From: Arthrobacter antibioticus
Lineage (GTDB): Bacteria > Actinomycetota > Actinomycetes > Actinomycetales > Micrococcaceae
Assembly (NCBI RefSeq): GCF_030063205.1
Contig: NZ_JASISQ010000001.1
Span: 733,152 to 797,151 of the forward strand
Length of the DNA: 64,000 nucleotides
Reading direction: 5' to 3'
Position 1 is the stretch's first letter. The number at the start of each line of letters is the position of its first letter. The position numbers were made by a program, and so were the translations under genes. Positions 25,889 through 34,825 of the stretch are shown here, one piece after another. The notes below the pieces were generated by a model. It was given only the letters and a program-made list of their open reading frames with translations. It ran no database searches and was not told the DNA's origin.

Positions 25889-27043
25889 CTAAGCTTTCGC
25901 TCCCAGTTTCCAAAGAGATGTGACTTCTTTGCTGCGTGCAGCATAGAACGGGTCGCTGGTATCCATGGAGCGGGGATGCCTGGCAGACGTGTCCATACGG
26001 TCAATCACTTCAAGCCCAGCATTTTCAATCCAGGTCATCAAGTCCTCTCTTGAGCGCAGCCCCAAATGCTCGGCCAGGTCGGAGATGATCAGCCATCCCT
26101 CTCCCCCGGGCTCAAGGTGCCGCGTCAATCCGGCCAGGAATGCTCTGAGCATGCGCGATTTAGGATCATAAACCGCGTTATCCAGCAACGTGTTAGCCGT
26201 CCCCGGCAACCAGGGTGGATTACACACAACCAGCGGTGACCGACCTCCTGGGAACATGTCTGTCAGTTGCAAGTCAACAGAGCTGCTGAGTCCCAGATTC
26301 TCCAGATTCTCCTGCGCGCAGGCGATGGCCCGTGGTTCACTGTCGGTCCCAACCACACGTTTGACTCCTCGTTGGGCCAAGATAGCCGCCAAGACGCCAG
26401 TTCCTGTGCCGATATCAAAGGCCAGCTCGGTGGATGGCAGAACAGCTTGCGTCACCAGCGCCAAGTATTCACTGCGAATTGGCGCAAATGTCCCGTAGTG
26501 CGGGTGGATGAGGGCATCTAGTTCCTGCACAAACAAACCGTTCCGGCGCCATTCAAAAGCACCCACGGCCCCAAGCACATCTTGCAGCGGCGCCACAGTG
26601 TGTGATTCCACCGGCCCAGCCGCAGCAAGCCATGCAGCGGCTACGTCGGGTGCACGGCGAAGCGCAACGGTAGGTGCTGTTATATGTGTGCCAGCCTCCA
26701 ACGGGACAAGTAAAAGCCCAAGCATACGTGCGCGCTGTGTCCGCCCTTGTCGGTAGCGGTAGAAAGCTTTGGCGACATCTTCGCCGTCGTGCCTTGAAAA
26801 AACGGGCAGGCGTCTGGCAATGGCCGAGAGTAGCTGGCGGGCATTGTGATAATCGCCCCGCCACAACATAGCTGTGCCCTGGGCAGCAAGGCGGTAAGCG
26901 TCGTCGGCGGTGAGGGAGTCATCCACCACCTGCACAGTTTTGGGAGGGTTGGCTCCGCTGGCAGAAAACCAGCGCGCCGAATGATCTTCCTCCCCCTGCG
27001 TCCAGCTCAAAGTAGGGGCTGGCTGCAATGGCTCAGTGGTCAT
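25889..27043 (-). CDS. Class I SAM-dependent methyltransferase (HemK/RsmC-like)
   Basis: A 384-residue protein. Residues ~1-170 form a helical N-terminal domain seen in actinobacterial relatives. The C-terminal methyltransferase fold has the SAM-binding DIGTGTGVLAAILAQRG, the acidic TDSEPRAIACA and the NPPW motif in VVCNPPWLPGTANT. NPPY/NPPW enzymes methylate exocyclic or amide nitrogens, as in release-factor glutamine or rRNA bases. The exact substrate is not evident. It is convergent with the DUF3515 gene, seven bases away. The start ATG is at 27043. Confidence 0.82.
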   Translation of the reverse strand: MTTEPLQPAPTLSWTQGEEDHSARWFSASGANPPKTVQVVDDSLTADDAYRLAAQGTAMLWRGDYHNARQLLSAIARRLPVFSRHDGEDVAKAFYRYRQGRTQRARMLGLLLVPLEAGTHITAPTVALRRAPDVAAAWLAAAGPVESHTVAPLQDVLGAVGAFEWRRNGLFVQELDALIHPHYGTFAPIRSEYLALVTQAVLPSTELAFDIGTGTGVLAAILAQRGVKRVVGTDSEPRAIACAQENLENLGLSSSVDLQLTDMFPGGRSPLVVCNPPWLPGTANTLLDNAVYDPKSRMLRAFLAGLTRHLEPGGEGWLIISDLAEHLGLRSREDLMTWIENAGLEVIDRMDTSARHPRSMDTSDPFYAARSKEVTSLWKLGAKA

Positions 27044-27230
27044 GGGCGAAGGGGCTCCTTGAGGGAATGCCGGCTAATGCAGCCGCAGAAATGTTCAGTC
27101 TTCAGTTTAGCCCGTGAGCTGGGTAGATTCTTTGGCCCTGGCTTGGGCTGCGGTGTGGAGAGAGTACTGCGCGGGAGGATTCTTTGAAAGACTAGAGTCT
27201 TCGGCACAATTCCCTCGAAAGGTTACACCC

Positions 27231-27704
27231 ATGAACGCTCTGCCTCAGGTCAATGCGCAGTCCAAAGGGTTCCTTGCCCGGCTGATCGAACCAAAACCTT
27301 CCACGTCTAAACCACGCACAGCGGTTCGCATGATTTTGGGGGCGCTGCTTCTATTCGCCGGAATCAGCCACCTCACGGTGGCCCGGACAGAATTTCAAGC
27401 GCAGGTGCCGGAGTTTCTGCCGGTAGACCCCGACTTTGTGGTTGTTGCCTCGGGAATTGTTGAAATCACCCTTGGCGCCACTCTCGTACTGTTGGCACGG
27501 CGCCGCGTTCCGGTGGGATGGGTAGTGGCGCTGTTCTTCATCTCTGTATTTCCCGGCAATATTGCCCAGTGGTTGGACGCAAGGAACGGATTTGGGCTGG
27601 ACACCGACACCAAACGACTAGTCCGGTTATTCTTCCAGCCCCTCCTTGTTGCCGCGGCTCTCTTTGGCACCGGAGCTTGGCGAGACCGGCCCAGGAAGCG
27701 CTGA
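27231..27704 (+). CDS. DoxX-like integral membrane protein
   Basis: A 157-residue protein from ATG 27231 with GAAAGG about 8 nt upstream. It has four hydrophobic segments (MILGALLLFAGISHLTV, FVVVASGIVEITLGATLVLL, VGWVVALFFISVFPGNIAQW and LFFQPLLVAAALFG). The pattern GISHLTVARTEF...VPEFLP and FPGNIAQWLDAR is typical of DoxX-like proteins of actinobacteria. Some family members act with oxidoreductases in redox stress, but the function of this one is not known. It stands alone between a divergent methyltransferase and a lipoprotein gene. Confidence 0.75.
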   Translation: MNALPQVNAQSKGFLARLIEPKPSTSKPRTAVRMILGALLLFAGISHLTVARTEFQAQVPEFLPVDPDFVVVASGIVEITLGATLVLLARRRVPVGWVVALFFISVFPGNIAQWLDARNGFGLDTDTKRLVRLFFQPLLVAAALFGTGAWRDRPRKR

Positions 27705-27840
27705 ACGTTGGCGGTGGCAGGACCTCGCTGGTGGGTTGGGCCAAGACCGAAACCGACTGTTAGTTGCTGCTTTTTCACTGCTAGGTTGAAAGATCAGTTA
27801 AGAAATACAACGAGTACCAACGAATCATTCTGGAGCTATT

Positions 27841-28308
27841 ATTAAAAATAATGTTAGCCGTAAGAAGCTTCTTGCCATCACAGTAATATCCGGTCTATTG
27901 TTAGCCGGTTGCACCGGAACTAGTAGCGGTTCCAGCACAAGTCCCGATTCTAGCGAATCAACCAAAAATGCCACGGCAGAACCCGCTGGCATGGCAGAGC
28001 TCAAAGAGGCCGTCCAGAAAATTCTCGGCTCACCCAATAATCACAGCCTGGCAGCGGTTGGCAACACCAGGAAGGCGGGTGTTAACAATACCCCTCTGCT
28101 CACCGGAGCCCCTGAAATTGTGCGAGTCATCATCGCTTGCAACGGAGGTTCCAGCTCAACTCTGCAGGTGGGCCCGGACACACTATCCGTGGCCTGCGAT
28201 TCGGTAGCTCACGTCATTGACTCGGTACCATCGAAATCCCTGACGATCAGCGTTCCCCCAACACCAACAAGTGCTGGAAGCATCTACGTGGCGGTGGACA
28301 AGCAGTAA
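27841..28308 (+). CDS. Small secreted lipoprotein with probable ATT start
   Basis: About 155 residues. Translation from ATT 27841 gives I/M-KNNVSRKKLLAITVISGL and then LLAGC, a textbook lipoprotein signal peptide. The GGAG at 27832-27835 is spaced five bases from this ATT. No in-frame ATG, GTG or TTG occurs between the upstream stop (27799) and the TTG at 27898, which would remove the signal peptide. An ATG at 27851 is in another frame and stops after 11 codons. The mature part is Ser/Thr-rich, then a small domain with two cysteines (IIACNGG, LSVACDS). Either initiation is at the rare codon ATT, or a one-base change has broken the start. Confidence 0.65.
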   Translation: MKNNVSRKKLLAITVISGLLLAGCTGTSSGSSTSPDSSESTKNATAEPAGMAELKEAVQKILGSPNNHSLAAVGNTRKAGVNNTPLLTGAPEIVRVIIACNGGSSSTLQVGPDTLSVACDSVAHVIDSVPSKSLTISVPPTPTSAGSIYVAVDKQ

Positions 28309-28310
28309 AG

Positions 28311-28353
28311 TGAGCGAGCGTCGGCAAAAAAGCAACGTTAAGTGAGCGAGCGT
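28311..28353. repeat. Two copies of the AGTGAGCGAGCG motif
   Basis: Just after the lipoprotein stop the sequence AGTGAGCGAGCGT occurs twice (about 28309-28321 and 28341-28353). The same core makes up the tandem array at 41629-41820. There is no hairpin. It appears to be a dispersed family of short repeats placed downstream of genes. Confidence 0.7.
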
Positions 28354-28361
28354 GGGCAGGG

Positions 28362-29498
28362 CTAGCGGAGGCCCACCTTGCGCTGCAGAGCCAACTGGAG
28401 CAGCTCGTCGATCAGTTCCGGATAGCTCAGCCCCGAAGCCTCCCACATTTGCGGGTACATGGAGCTCGGGGTGAAGCCGGGCATGGTGTTGATCTCATTG
28501 ATAATCAATTCACCATCAGCCGTATAAAAGAAGTCCACCCTGGAAAGGCCTTCTGCACCTACCGCATCGAACGCTTGCGCAGCCTGTTCCCGGACCCGGG
28601 CAATATCCGCCTCAGGCATCTCCGCCGGACAGCTCAGGTTGACTGCGTTGCCCTGGACGTACTTGGCGGCAAAGTCGTAGAACTCGTGGTGGGCACCGTC
28701 CACCATGGCGATTTCACCCGGCAAGGATACCCGTGGTGCATTGTTCCCGCGGCCTTCCAGGACGGCGCATTCAATCTCGCGGCCCACAATCCCGGCCTCA
28801 ATCACCAACTTAAGATCGTGCTCACGGGCTGCCTCAATCGCCGCATCAAGGCTATCTAGAGAATCGACTTTAGAGATACCCATTGACGAACCAGCACGGG
28901 CCGGCTTTACAAACACGGGAAAGCCCAGTGCTGCCACGCGTTCGCGAACTTTCGCCGGGTCCACAGTCCACTGACGGTCTGTGACGGCAACGTATGGCCC
29001 AACGCTCAGGCCAGCAGCGGCAAAAACCACCTTCATGAAGTGCTTGTCCATGCCGATGGCCGAGGCCAGCACCCCCGCCCCAACATAGCGGGTATCGCTC
29101 AACTCCAATAGCCCCTGAATAGTGCCGTCTTCTCCCCAGGGTCCGTGCAACAGCGGGAACACCACATCCACGGAACCAAGTTCCTCTGGCAACTTAGCCG
29201 CCTCCGAAACCACCAGCTGGTGACCGCCGCCTAGGTGCGCCAGCGAGACTGTCTGAACCCCCGATGCAACCTCCGGGGAGTCACCCTCGGCAAGGGACCA
29301 CCCTTCGATGTCCTCGCCAGCCAAAACCCACTGTCCGCTTTTAGCGATACCGATAGGAACGACGTCGTACTTAGTCCTGTCAATGGCGCCCAGCACACCG
29401 GCAGCCGTTACACAGCTGACAGCATGCTCACTGGAACGCCCGCCAAAAAGAATGGCAACACGGATAGGCGCAGTGATGGCGGGGGAATCGGTACTCAC
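28362..29498 (-). CDS. ddl: D-alanine--D-alanine ligase
   Basis: A 378-residue ATP-grasp enzyme that joins two D-alanines for the peptidoglycan stem. The N-terminal VAILFGGRSSEHAVSCVTA, the central LLHGPWGEDGTIQGLLEL, FVKPARAGSSMGISKV for ATP binding and the C-terminal EINTMPGFTPSSMYPQM are all present. Translation starts at GTG 29498, three bases after the gpsA stop. It is the last gene of murA-plsC-gpsA-ddl, which joins peptidoglycan and phospholipid precursor synthesis. The length is normal for the family. Confidence 0.97.
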   Translation of the reverse strand: MSTDSPAITAPIRVAILFGGRSSEHAVSCVTAAGVLGAIDRTKYDVVPIGIAKSGQWVLAGEDIEGWSLAEGDSPEVASGVQTVSLAHLGGGHQLVVSEAAKLPEELGSVDVVFPLLHGPWGEDGTIQGLLELSDTRYVGAGVLASAIGMDKHFMKVVFAAAGLSVGPYVAVTDRQWTVDPAKVRERVAALGFPVFVKPARAGSSMGISKVDSLDSLDAAIEAAREHDLKLVIEAGIVGREIECAVLEGRGNNAPRVSLPGEIAMVDGAHHEFYDFAAKYVQGNAVNLSCPAEMPEADIARVREQAAQAFDAVGAEGLSRVDFFYTADGELIINEINTMPGFTPSSMYPQMWEASGLSYPELIDELLQLALQRKVGLR

Positions 29499-29501
29499 GC
29501 G

Positions 29502-30539
29502 TTAATCGCCTTCGGATTTGAGTTGGCGGGCTAGCAGCAGCGGGCCCAGATCATCGACAGTGAGCCTACCCTCAAGCACACCCACAACGGCGTTAGTGAT
29601 GGGCATGTCCACGCCCATCTTCGCCGCAAGATCCGAAACGGCACGCCCGGACTTGATACCCTCAGCGGTCTGGGTCATGCGGTTATTGACCTCATCGAGG
29701 GTGAGGCCCTCCCCCAGCATGCGACCGGCCGTGTGGTTTCGGCTCAAGGACGAGGAACAGGTGGCTACCAGATCCCCCAGTCCCGCCAGCCCCGCCATGG
29801 TCTCAGCCTTTCCACCCAACGCCAAAGCCAGCCGCGTGGTCTCGGCCAGTCCGCGAGTGATGACGGAGGCCTTGGTGTTATCGCCCACCTTTTGGCCCTC
29901 GCAAATACCCACGCACAGCGCGATCACGTTCTTCACGATTCCACCGATCTCAACACCCACCACATCGTTAATGGTGTAGGGGCGGAAATACCGCGGTTTG
30001 CACACGGTGGCAACCCATTTTGCTGTGTCCTCATCCACACACGCAACAACCGACGCTGTTGGTTCCTGGCGAGCAATTTCCATGGCCAGGTTTGGACCTG
30101 AAATCACCACCACGCGGTCAGGGCTCAGCCCAAGTTCGGCTTCGATGACTTGGGACATGCGCTGATCGGTACCCAGCTCCAGTCCCTTCATTAAACTCAC
30201 GACGACGGCGTCCTTGGAAATGTACCCGGCCCACCCCCGCAGCTGCTCACGTAAGCTTTGTGCGGGCACTGCCAGGACCACGAGCTCGGCGTCCTTGAGG
30301 ACATCTTCAACATTGACCGAGGCACTGATGTTGCTGGGCAGCTCGGTGGTTGAGAGGTAGCGCGGGTTGCGGTGCTGGTTATTTATTTGGTCAACAACTT
30401 CTTGACGACGGCCCCAGAGCACGATCTTTCGATCCGTGCCCGCGGCTGCATCCCCAAGAATTTTTGCGAAAGTAGTTCCCCAGCTGCCGGCACCCAAAAC
30501 TGCTGTCTTGAGTGGCGCCTTGCCATCCACATAACTCAC
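29502..30539 (-). CDS. gpsA: Glycerol-3-phosphate dehydrogenase [NAD(P)+]
   Basis: A 345-residue enzyme reducing dihydroxyacetone phosphate to sn-glycerol-3-phosphate for phospholipids. The NAD-binding motif AVLGAGSWGTTFAKIL (residues 14-29) is present, as are the catalytic lysine region GGIVKNVIALCVGICEG and the substrate loop GLGDLVATCSS(S)LSRNH. The GTG start overlaps the plsC stop (GTGA, 30536-30539). The last residues are hydrophilic and variable. Assignment is secure from full-length conservation. Confidence 0.96.
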   Translation of the reverse strand: MSYVDGKAPLKTAVLGAGSWGTTFAKILGDAAAGTDRKIVLWGRRQEVVDQINNQHRNPRYLSTTELPSNISASVNVEDVLKDAELVVLAVPAQSLREQLRGWAGYISKDAVVVSLMKGLELGTDQRMSQVIEAELGLSPDRVVVISGPNLAMEIARQEPTASVVACVDEDTAKWVATVCKPRYFRPYTINDVVGVEIGGIVKNVIALCVGICEGQKVGDNTKASVITRGLAETTRLALALGGKAETMAGLAGLGDLVATCSSSLSRNHTAGRMLGEGLTLDEVNNRMTQTAEGIKSGRAVSDLAAKMGVDMPITNAVVGVLEGRLTVDDLGPLLLARQLKSEGD

Positions 30540-31414
30540 TGGAGGTCCCCACTTTCTGTTGTTCCGGCGTCGTTGTTAATGTTCTCTCTATTGACGGGCT
30601 TGTGGCTCGAGTCGGAACCTCGCTCCACAAACCGTCCGTGGGCCGACTGCTGGTGGGCTGCCGGATCCCAAAGCTCCTCCGGCGCCTGCTCACCACGAAG
30701 GTCCTGAACCATCAAGGTGATGTCCTTCATAATGGTCGCAGTCATCGCCTCGAGTGTGGCCTTGTCCGCGCTCCGCCCGGCGAAGGCGCTTAGATCCACA
30801 GGATTGCCAACTACAACCTTCACCTTCTTGCGAGGGAAAATCTTGAAACTCTTGGCATAACGCGGGAACACTTCCTGGGCACCCCAATGAACTATGGGGA
30901 TCACCTTGACCCCCGTCGCCAGGGCAAGCCGTGCCGCACCTGTCCGGCCTTTCATAGGCCAGAGATCAGGATCGCGGGTCAGCGTGCCTTCAGGATAAAT
31001 AACGACGGCGTTGCCGGAATCGAGCGCTTTCTTAGCGGCCACCAGCGACTTACCTGCACCGGCACCGGCACGCTCCACCGGAATCTGCTGCGCACCGCGC
31101 AGAGCAGCACCAAGCACCGGATTATTGAACAATCCATCTTTAGCCAAAAAGTGCGGCATAATATTTTGGTTGTACAGCAAGTGCCCCACCACGATGGGAT
31201 CAATTTCGGAGTAATGGTTGGGTACCACAATGAAACCCTCATCCAACGGCAGGCGGTCCAGGCCATACCATTGTTTCCCGATTGCAACGTTCATCAGGCT
31301 ACGGGCAATCCCGGCGATGATCGCAAAATTAAAGCGCGTACGGTGCGTCATGCTCTTGGGTTTGTAGGGACGCTTATGTGTTGCCTTGCCCGGCTCCGGA
31401 AGATCATTGCTCAC
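30536..31414 (-). CDS. plsC: 1-acyl-sn-glycerol-3-phosphate acyltransferase family protein
   Basis: A 292-residue LPLAT-superfamily acyltransferase that should acylate lysophosphatidic acid at the membrane. It has the H(X)4D catalytic motif in VVPNHYSEIDPIVVG and the acceptor motif YPEGTLTRDPDLWP. The C-terminal ~40 residues (after AFAGRS) are hydrophilic and low in conservation. Translation starts at GTG 31414, six bases after the murA stop, and the gene overlaps gpsA. Its position before gpsA, which makes the backbone, fits phosphatidic acid synthesis. Confidence 0.9.
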   Translation of the reverse strand: MSNDLPEPGKATHKRPYKPKSMTHRTRFNFAIIAGIARSLMNVAIGKQWYGLDRLPLDEGFIVVPNHYSEIDPIVVGHLLYNQNIMPHFLAKDGLFNNPVLGAALRGAQQIPVERAGAGAGKSLVAAKKALDSGNAVVIYPEGTLTRDPDLWPMKGRTGAARLALATGVKVIPIVHWGAQEVFPRYAKSFKIFPRKKVKVVVGNPVDLSAFAGRSADKATLEAMTATIMKDITLMVQDLRGEQAPEELWDPAAHQQSAHGRFVERGSDSSHKPVNRENINNDAGTTESGDLQ

Positions 31415-31420
31415 AGTTAT

Positions 31421-32773
31421 CTACCCTGCATTCCTTGCGTTCTTGGATGTTTCATGCACGTCGAAATCGGCGCCCAGACCATCAAGCTTGGCCGTAAAGT
31501 GCTCGTAACCCCGGCTGATCACATCAATACCTGTCACGGTTGATGTCCCTTGCGCAGCCAGTGCCGCGATCATGTGGCTGAATCCGCCACGCAGATCCGG
31601 AATATCAATGTCCACGCCCTTTAACGGCGTTGGCCCTGAGATCACGGCCGAGTGGACAAAGTTGCGCTGACCAAAGCGGCACGGGATGCTACCTAAACAC
31701 TCGCGGTGGAGCTGGATGCCGGCCCCCATACGTACCAAAGCCTCAGTGAAACCAAAACGGTTCTCATACACAGTCTCGTGCACAATGGAAACGCCCTCTG
31801 CCTGAGTCAATGCCACCACCAGTGGCTGCTGCCAATCGGTCATGAAGCCCGGGTGAACGTCAGTTTCCAGAACTAGCGGCTTCAGCGAACCACCCTTGTG
31901 ATAGAAACGGATGCCGTCGTCATGGATGTCCATGCCACCGCCGATCTTGCGGAAAGTGTTTACGAACGTCATCATGTCTCGCTGGCTGGCACCTTGGACA
32001 TAGATGTCACCGCCTGTGACCAGGGCCGCCGAGGCCCATGAGGCTGATTCGTTGCGATCTGGCAGGGCCGTATGGTCGTAGCCGGTGAGCTCATCCACGC
32101 CCTCAATACGGATGGTCCTATCCGTCTGAACCGAAATGATGGCACCCATCTTTTGCAAGATGGCAATCAAGTCAATTATTTCAGGTTCGGTGGCGGCACC
32201 GCTGAGTTCGGTAATGCCCTCCGCACGTGTTGCGGAGAGTAGCACCTGCTCCGTTGCCCCCACGCTGGGGTAGGGCAGGTTAATTTTTGTGCCCTTCAGA
32301 CCATTGGGTGCCGAGATGGAGATGCCACCTGTTGTTTTATCCACGACAGCGCCAAACTTGCGCAGCACTTCCAAGTGATAATCGATGGGCCGGTCACCGA
32401 TCTTGCAGCCGCCCAGATCCGGGATGAAAGCATGCCCAATGGAGTGAATCAGCGGTCCGCACAGCAGAATGGGGATGCGGGAATCACCGGCGTGCGTGTT
32501 GATCTCCGCAGTGTTGGCCTGCTTGGCGTTGGCCGGATCCATTGTCAGGTCTCCTGTGACGGAGTCTTTGTCAACGGTGACGCCATGGAGCTGCAGCAAC
32601 GAGGTGACGACCTCGACGTCCTTAATTTCCGGGACATTGCGCAAAATTGAGGGTGAATTGCCCAACAGAGCTGCCACCATCGCCTTGGGGACAAGGTTTT
32701 TGGCACCCCTCACCTGGACGCGTCCCTTCAGTGGAACACCACCACGGACCGTTAGAATCCTGCTCATCTTCAT
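31421..32773 (-). CDS. murA: UDP-N-acetylglucosamine 1-carboxyvinyltransferase
   Basis: A 450-residue EPSP-synthase-fold enzyme catalysing the first committed step of peptidoglycan synthesis. The Lys-Asn pair for substrate binding lies in VRGAKNLVPK (residues 21-30). The catalytic cysteine is Cys123 in LGGCKIGDRPID, the fosfomycin-sensitive form. Further family motifs are GATEQVLLSATRAEG and DLRGGFSHMIAALAAQGTS. It heads the murA-plsC-gpsA-ddl operon. The 5' region 32774-33079 is described separately. Confidence 0.97.
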   Translation of the reverse strand: MKMSRILTVRGGVPLKGRVQVRGAKNLVPKAMVAALLGNSPSILRNVPEIKDVEVVTSLLQLHGVTVDKDSVTGDLTMDPANAKQANTAEINTHAGDSRIPILLCGPLIHSIGHAFIPDLGGCKIGDRPIDYHLEVLRKFGAVVDKTTGGISISAPNGLKGTKINLPYPSVGATEQVLLSATRAEGITELSGAATEPEIIDLIAILQKMGAIISVQTDRTIRIEGVDELTGYDHTALPDRNESASWASAALVTGGDIYVQGASQRDMMTFVNTFRKIGGGMDIHDDGIRFYHKGGSLKPLVLETDVHPGFMTDWQQPLVVALTQAEGVSIVHETVYENRFGFTEALVRMGAGIQLHRECLGSIPCRFGQRNFVHSAVISGPTPLKGVDIDIPDLRGGFSHMIAALAAQGTSTVTGIDVISRGYEHFTAKLDGLGADFDVHETSKNARNAG

Positions 32774-33079
32774 CCAATCCTCGGTTCCACCACCGGCAGC
32801 CGTACAGCGCGATGGTCACTGACAAGCATAGTTTCTCGGATGCATAAGCTGAAACGGCGACTTTTGGGCTTGCTGCTGTCAGCGGCGGGTGGTGTGGATT
32901 TTCGCGGGTGGTGTGCCGCCCGCGAGAATCCAGAACACCTGCCATTATCACCGGAATGCTGCGTTGGTGCTGGTCTCCGGGTCCGGTTGATTCCTCCACA
33001 GCCGCAGCGCAGCAGCCCCTGACGCACATCTTGGAATAATCGGCTGCTTCAGCTCCTTCTGGGAGGCAAGAATCAAGCC
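32774..33079. other. Intergenic region between murA and the AbiEi-like gene
   Basis: About 306 bases between divergent genes. It must carry the murA promoter and that of the rightward gene. An imperfect inverted repeat (GGATTTTCGCGGG at 32896-32908, CCCGCGAGAATCC at 32919-32931, 12 of 13 pairs, 10-base loop) could form a hairpin but is not followed by a T-run. Short open frames here show no family features. I see no RNA gene. Confidence 0.5.
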
Positions 33080-34069
33080 ATGGAACATTTCCTGCCTCCA
33101 CCATGGCTCGCTAAATCTGACCCGTTCGACGACGAACATGGCGCCACCCGTCTCTCTCGCCTAAGCACACGAGGTGAAGTCATTCGGGTCCGGCGCGGTT
33201 TCTACTTACCAGCAGAAGTGTGGAAGTCCCTCAAACCGTGGCATCGTTACCGCACCCTGATTCAGGCTGTGAATGATTCTTCCCAATCCGCCCCCGTGTT
33301 CAGCCGTGAATCGGCGGCAAGCATTCTGGGTCTGCCAACACTGCAAAGAACCCACGATGTCCATTGCGTCTTACCAACCGCCTGCGCCGGTGGTCGAAAC
33401 GAGAACGGAGTGCGCAGGCATAATCCCGTACCCGGGGATCCCGAACCGTGGCGGATAGATGGCCTACTGACAACGTCGCTCGTTGAAACGGCCCGTGATT
33501 TGGCCGCCTCTGGAACATTTGCTCAGGGTCTGGCCGCAATGGACAGGCTTATGAACCCACAAGCGTACCCGGCTGTGCCAGTTGAATACGCTCGCTGCAT
33601 TCGCAACGTAGAGGTGGAGGAATCATTGGCGCGGCTGATCAGCGGAAGTCAACAACGAAAGACTCGTCGGGCGCTTAATTTCGCCGATAGCAGGTCCGGT
33701 TCGGCAGGAGAATCATGGAGCCGGGCCATCATGATCCAGCACGGCTTCCACCCACCTGTGCTTCAGAAGAGGTTCAGCGACGCTCGCGGCACCATCGGAG
33801 ACCCTGACTTCCTCTGGGAAGAATTTAAGACCATGGGCGAGTTTGATGGACATGAAAAGTATTCAGCCCAGAGATTCCTGAAGGGAAGAACGCCGGCACA
33901 GATTGTCATTGAGGAGAAAAACCGTGAGAACCGCCTCCGGGCATTGGGCTACAACGTGCTCAGGTGGGAATGGGCAGATTTGGAGAACCCGCAGAAACTG
34001 ATCACCCTGCTCCGCAGCGCGGGCCTGCCGCAATGCCTAACTGGAGCCATACCAGGGCCGCACCCCTAG
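33080..34069 (+). CDS. AbiEi-like antitoxin-domain protein with C-terminal Vsr-like nuclease fold
   Basis: A 329-residue protein. The N-terminal part (about residues 20-60, TRLSRLSTRGEVIRVRRGFY) resembles the winged-helix domain of AbiEi-type antitoxins. The middle part (GRNENGVRRHNPVP, GLLTTSLVETARDLAAS) matches a family common in actinobacteria. The C-terminal segment IGDPDFLWEEFKTMGEFDGH, followed by VIEEKNRENRLRALGYNVLR, looks like a DUF559/Vsr-type endonuclease core with acidic and lysine residues. No toxin gene is adjacent, so this is probably an orphan regulator or nuclease. A GGAGG lies 13 bases upstream of the ATG. Confidence 0.6.
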   Translation: MEHFLPPPWLAKSDPFDDEHGATRLSRLSTRGEVIRVRRGFYLPAEVWKSLKPWHRYRTLIQAVNDSSQSAPVFSRESAASILGLPTLQRTHDVHCVLPTACAGGRNENGVRRHNPVPGDPEPWRIDGLLTTSLVETARDLAASGTFAQGLAAMDRLMNPQAYPAVPVEYARCIRNVEVEESLARLISGSQQRKTRRALNFADSRSGSAGESWSRAIMIQHGFHPPVLQKRFSDARGTIGDPDFLWEEFKTMGEFDGHEKYSAQRFLKGRTPAQIVIEEKNRENRLRALGYNVLRWEWADLENPQKLITLLRSAGLPQCLTGAIPGPHP

Positions 34070-34127
34070 CTGCCGCTGTGCGGTTGCGCGCAGCGCAGCC
34101 CGTGGCGTAGTTATGACCTTAACGCGC

Positions 34128-34160
34128 ATTGCCGGCCCGCCCCACGGGCAAACCGGCAAT
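34128..34160. terminator. Inverted repeat between convergent genes, possible terminator
   Basis: Perfect 8-bp arms ATTGCCGG (34128-34135) and CCGGCAAT (34153-34160), with a further CCCG/CGGG pairing inside the loop. It lies between the AbiEi-like gene and leuD, which converge. No good T-run follows on either strand, so termination is only probable. Confidence 0.45.
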
Positions 34161-34213
34161 TCGTGAGTACAAAGCTCATGAGCTTACGCAGAGTGTCAAA
34201 CTCATGGAACCAA

Positions 34214-34813
34214 TCAGACCTTGGCTGGCAGCGTGGTTGGTTTGATCGCAGGGCGAGTAGCCTCAAACGCGGTGATGGCTGGTTCGTCACGCAGGGTCAG
34301 ACCAATGTCATCAAGCCCTTCAAGCAAACGCCACCGGGTGTAGTCATCAATCTGAAACGGCGCTACAACCGAACCAGCTGTGACCATTTTGGATACCAGG
34401 TCCACTGTGATCTCGGTGCCCGGATCATGCTCCAGGACCTTCCAGATTAATTCAATGTCATCTTGTGCCAGTTCTGCAGCAACAAGTCCCTGTTTGCCGG
34501 AGTTGCCGCGGAAAATATCGGCGAAACGGGATGAGAGCACGGCTTTGAAACCATAATCCTTCAGTGCCCAGACAGCATGTTCACGTGAGGATCCTGTAGC
34601 AAAGTCGGCACCAGCTACTAACACGGAGCCACGGTTGAACGGTTCCTGGTTCAGGATGAATTCCGGATTCTTGCGCCAGCTGGCAAACAGTGCATCCTCA
34701 AACCCTGTCCTGGTGATCCGCTTGAGGTACACAGCGGGGATGATCTGGTCTGTGTCAACATTGCTTTGGCGCAGCGGGACACCAATACCGGTGTGAGTGG
34801 AGAACTTTTCCAT
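34214..34813 (-). CDS. leuD: 3-isopropylmalate dehydratase small subunit
   Basis: A 199-residue swivel-domain subunit of isopropylmalate isomerase (leucine synthesis). It begins [20 protein letters not shown] (the family's [12 protein letters not shown] follows) and has [21 protein letters not shown] and [17 protein letters not shown], all typical. It lies 12 bases downstream of leuC and is cotranscribed with it. The two subunits form the active aconitase-like enzyme. Confidence 0.97.
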   Translation of the reverse strand: MEKFSTHTGIGVPLRQSNVDTDQIIPAVYLKRITRTGFEDALFASWRKNPEFILNQEPFNRGSVLVAGADFATGSSREHAVWALKDYGFKAVLSSRFADIFRGNSGKQGLVAAELAQDDIELIWKVLEHDPGTEITVDLVSKMVTAGSVVAPFQIDDYTRWRLLEGLDDIGLTLRDEPAITAFEATRPAIKPTTLPAKV

Positions 34814-34825
34814 TGTCTTAGCTCC

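Noticed and set aside
27898-27900. TTG start for the small lipoprotein
   Set aside because: It would give MLAGC and remove the signal peptide that is clearly encoded upstream.
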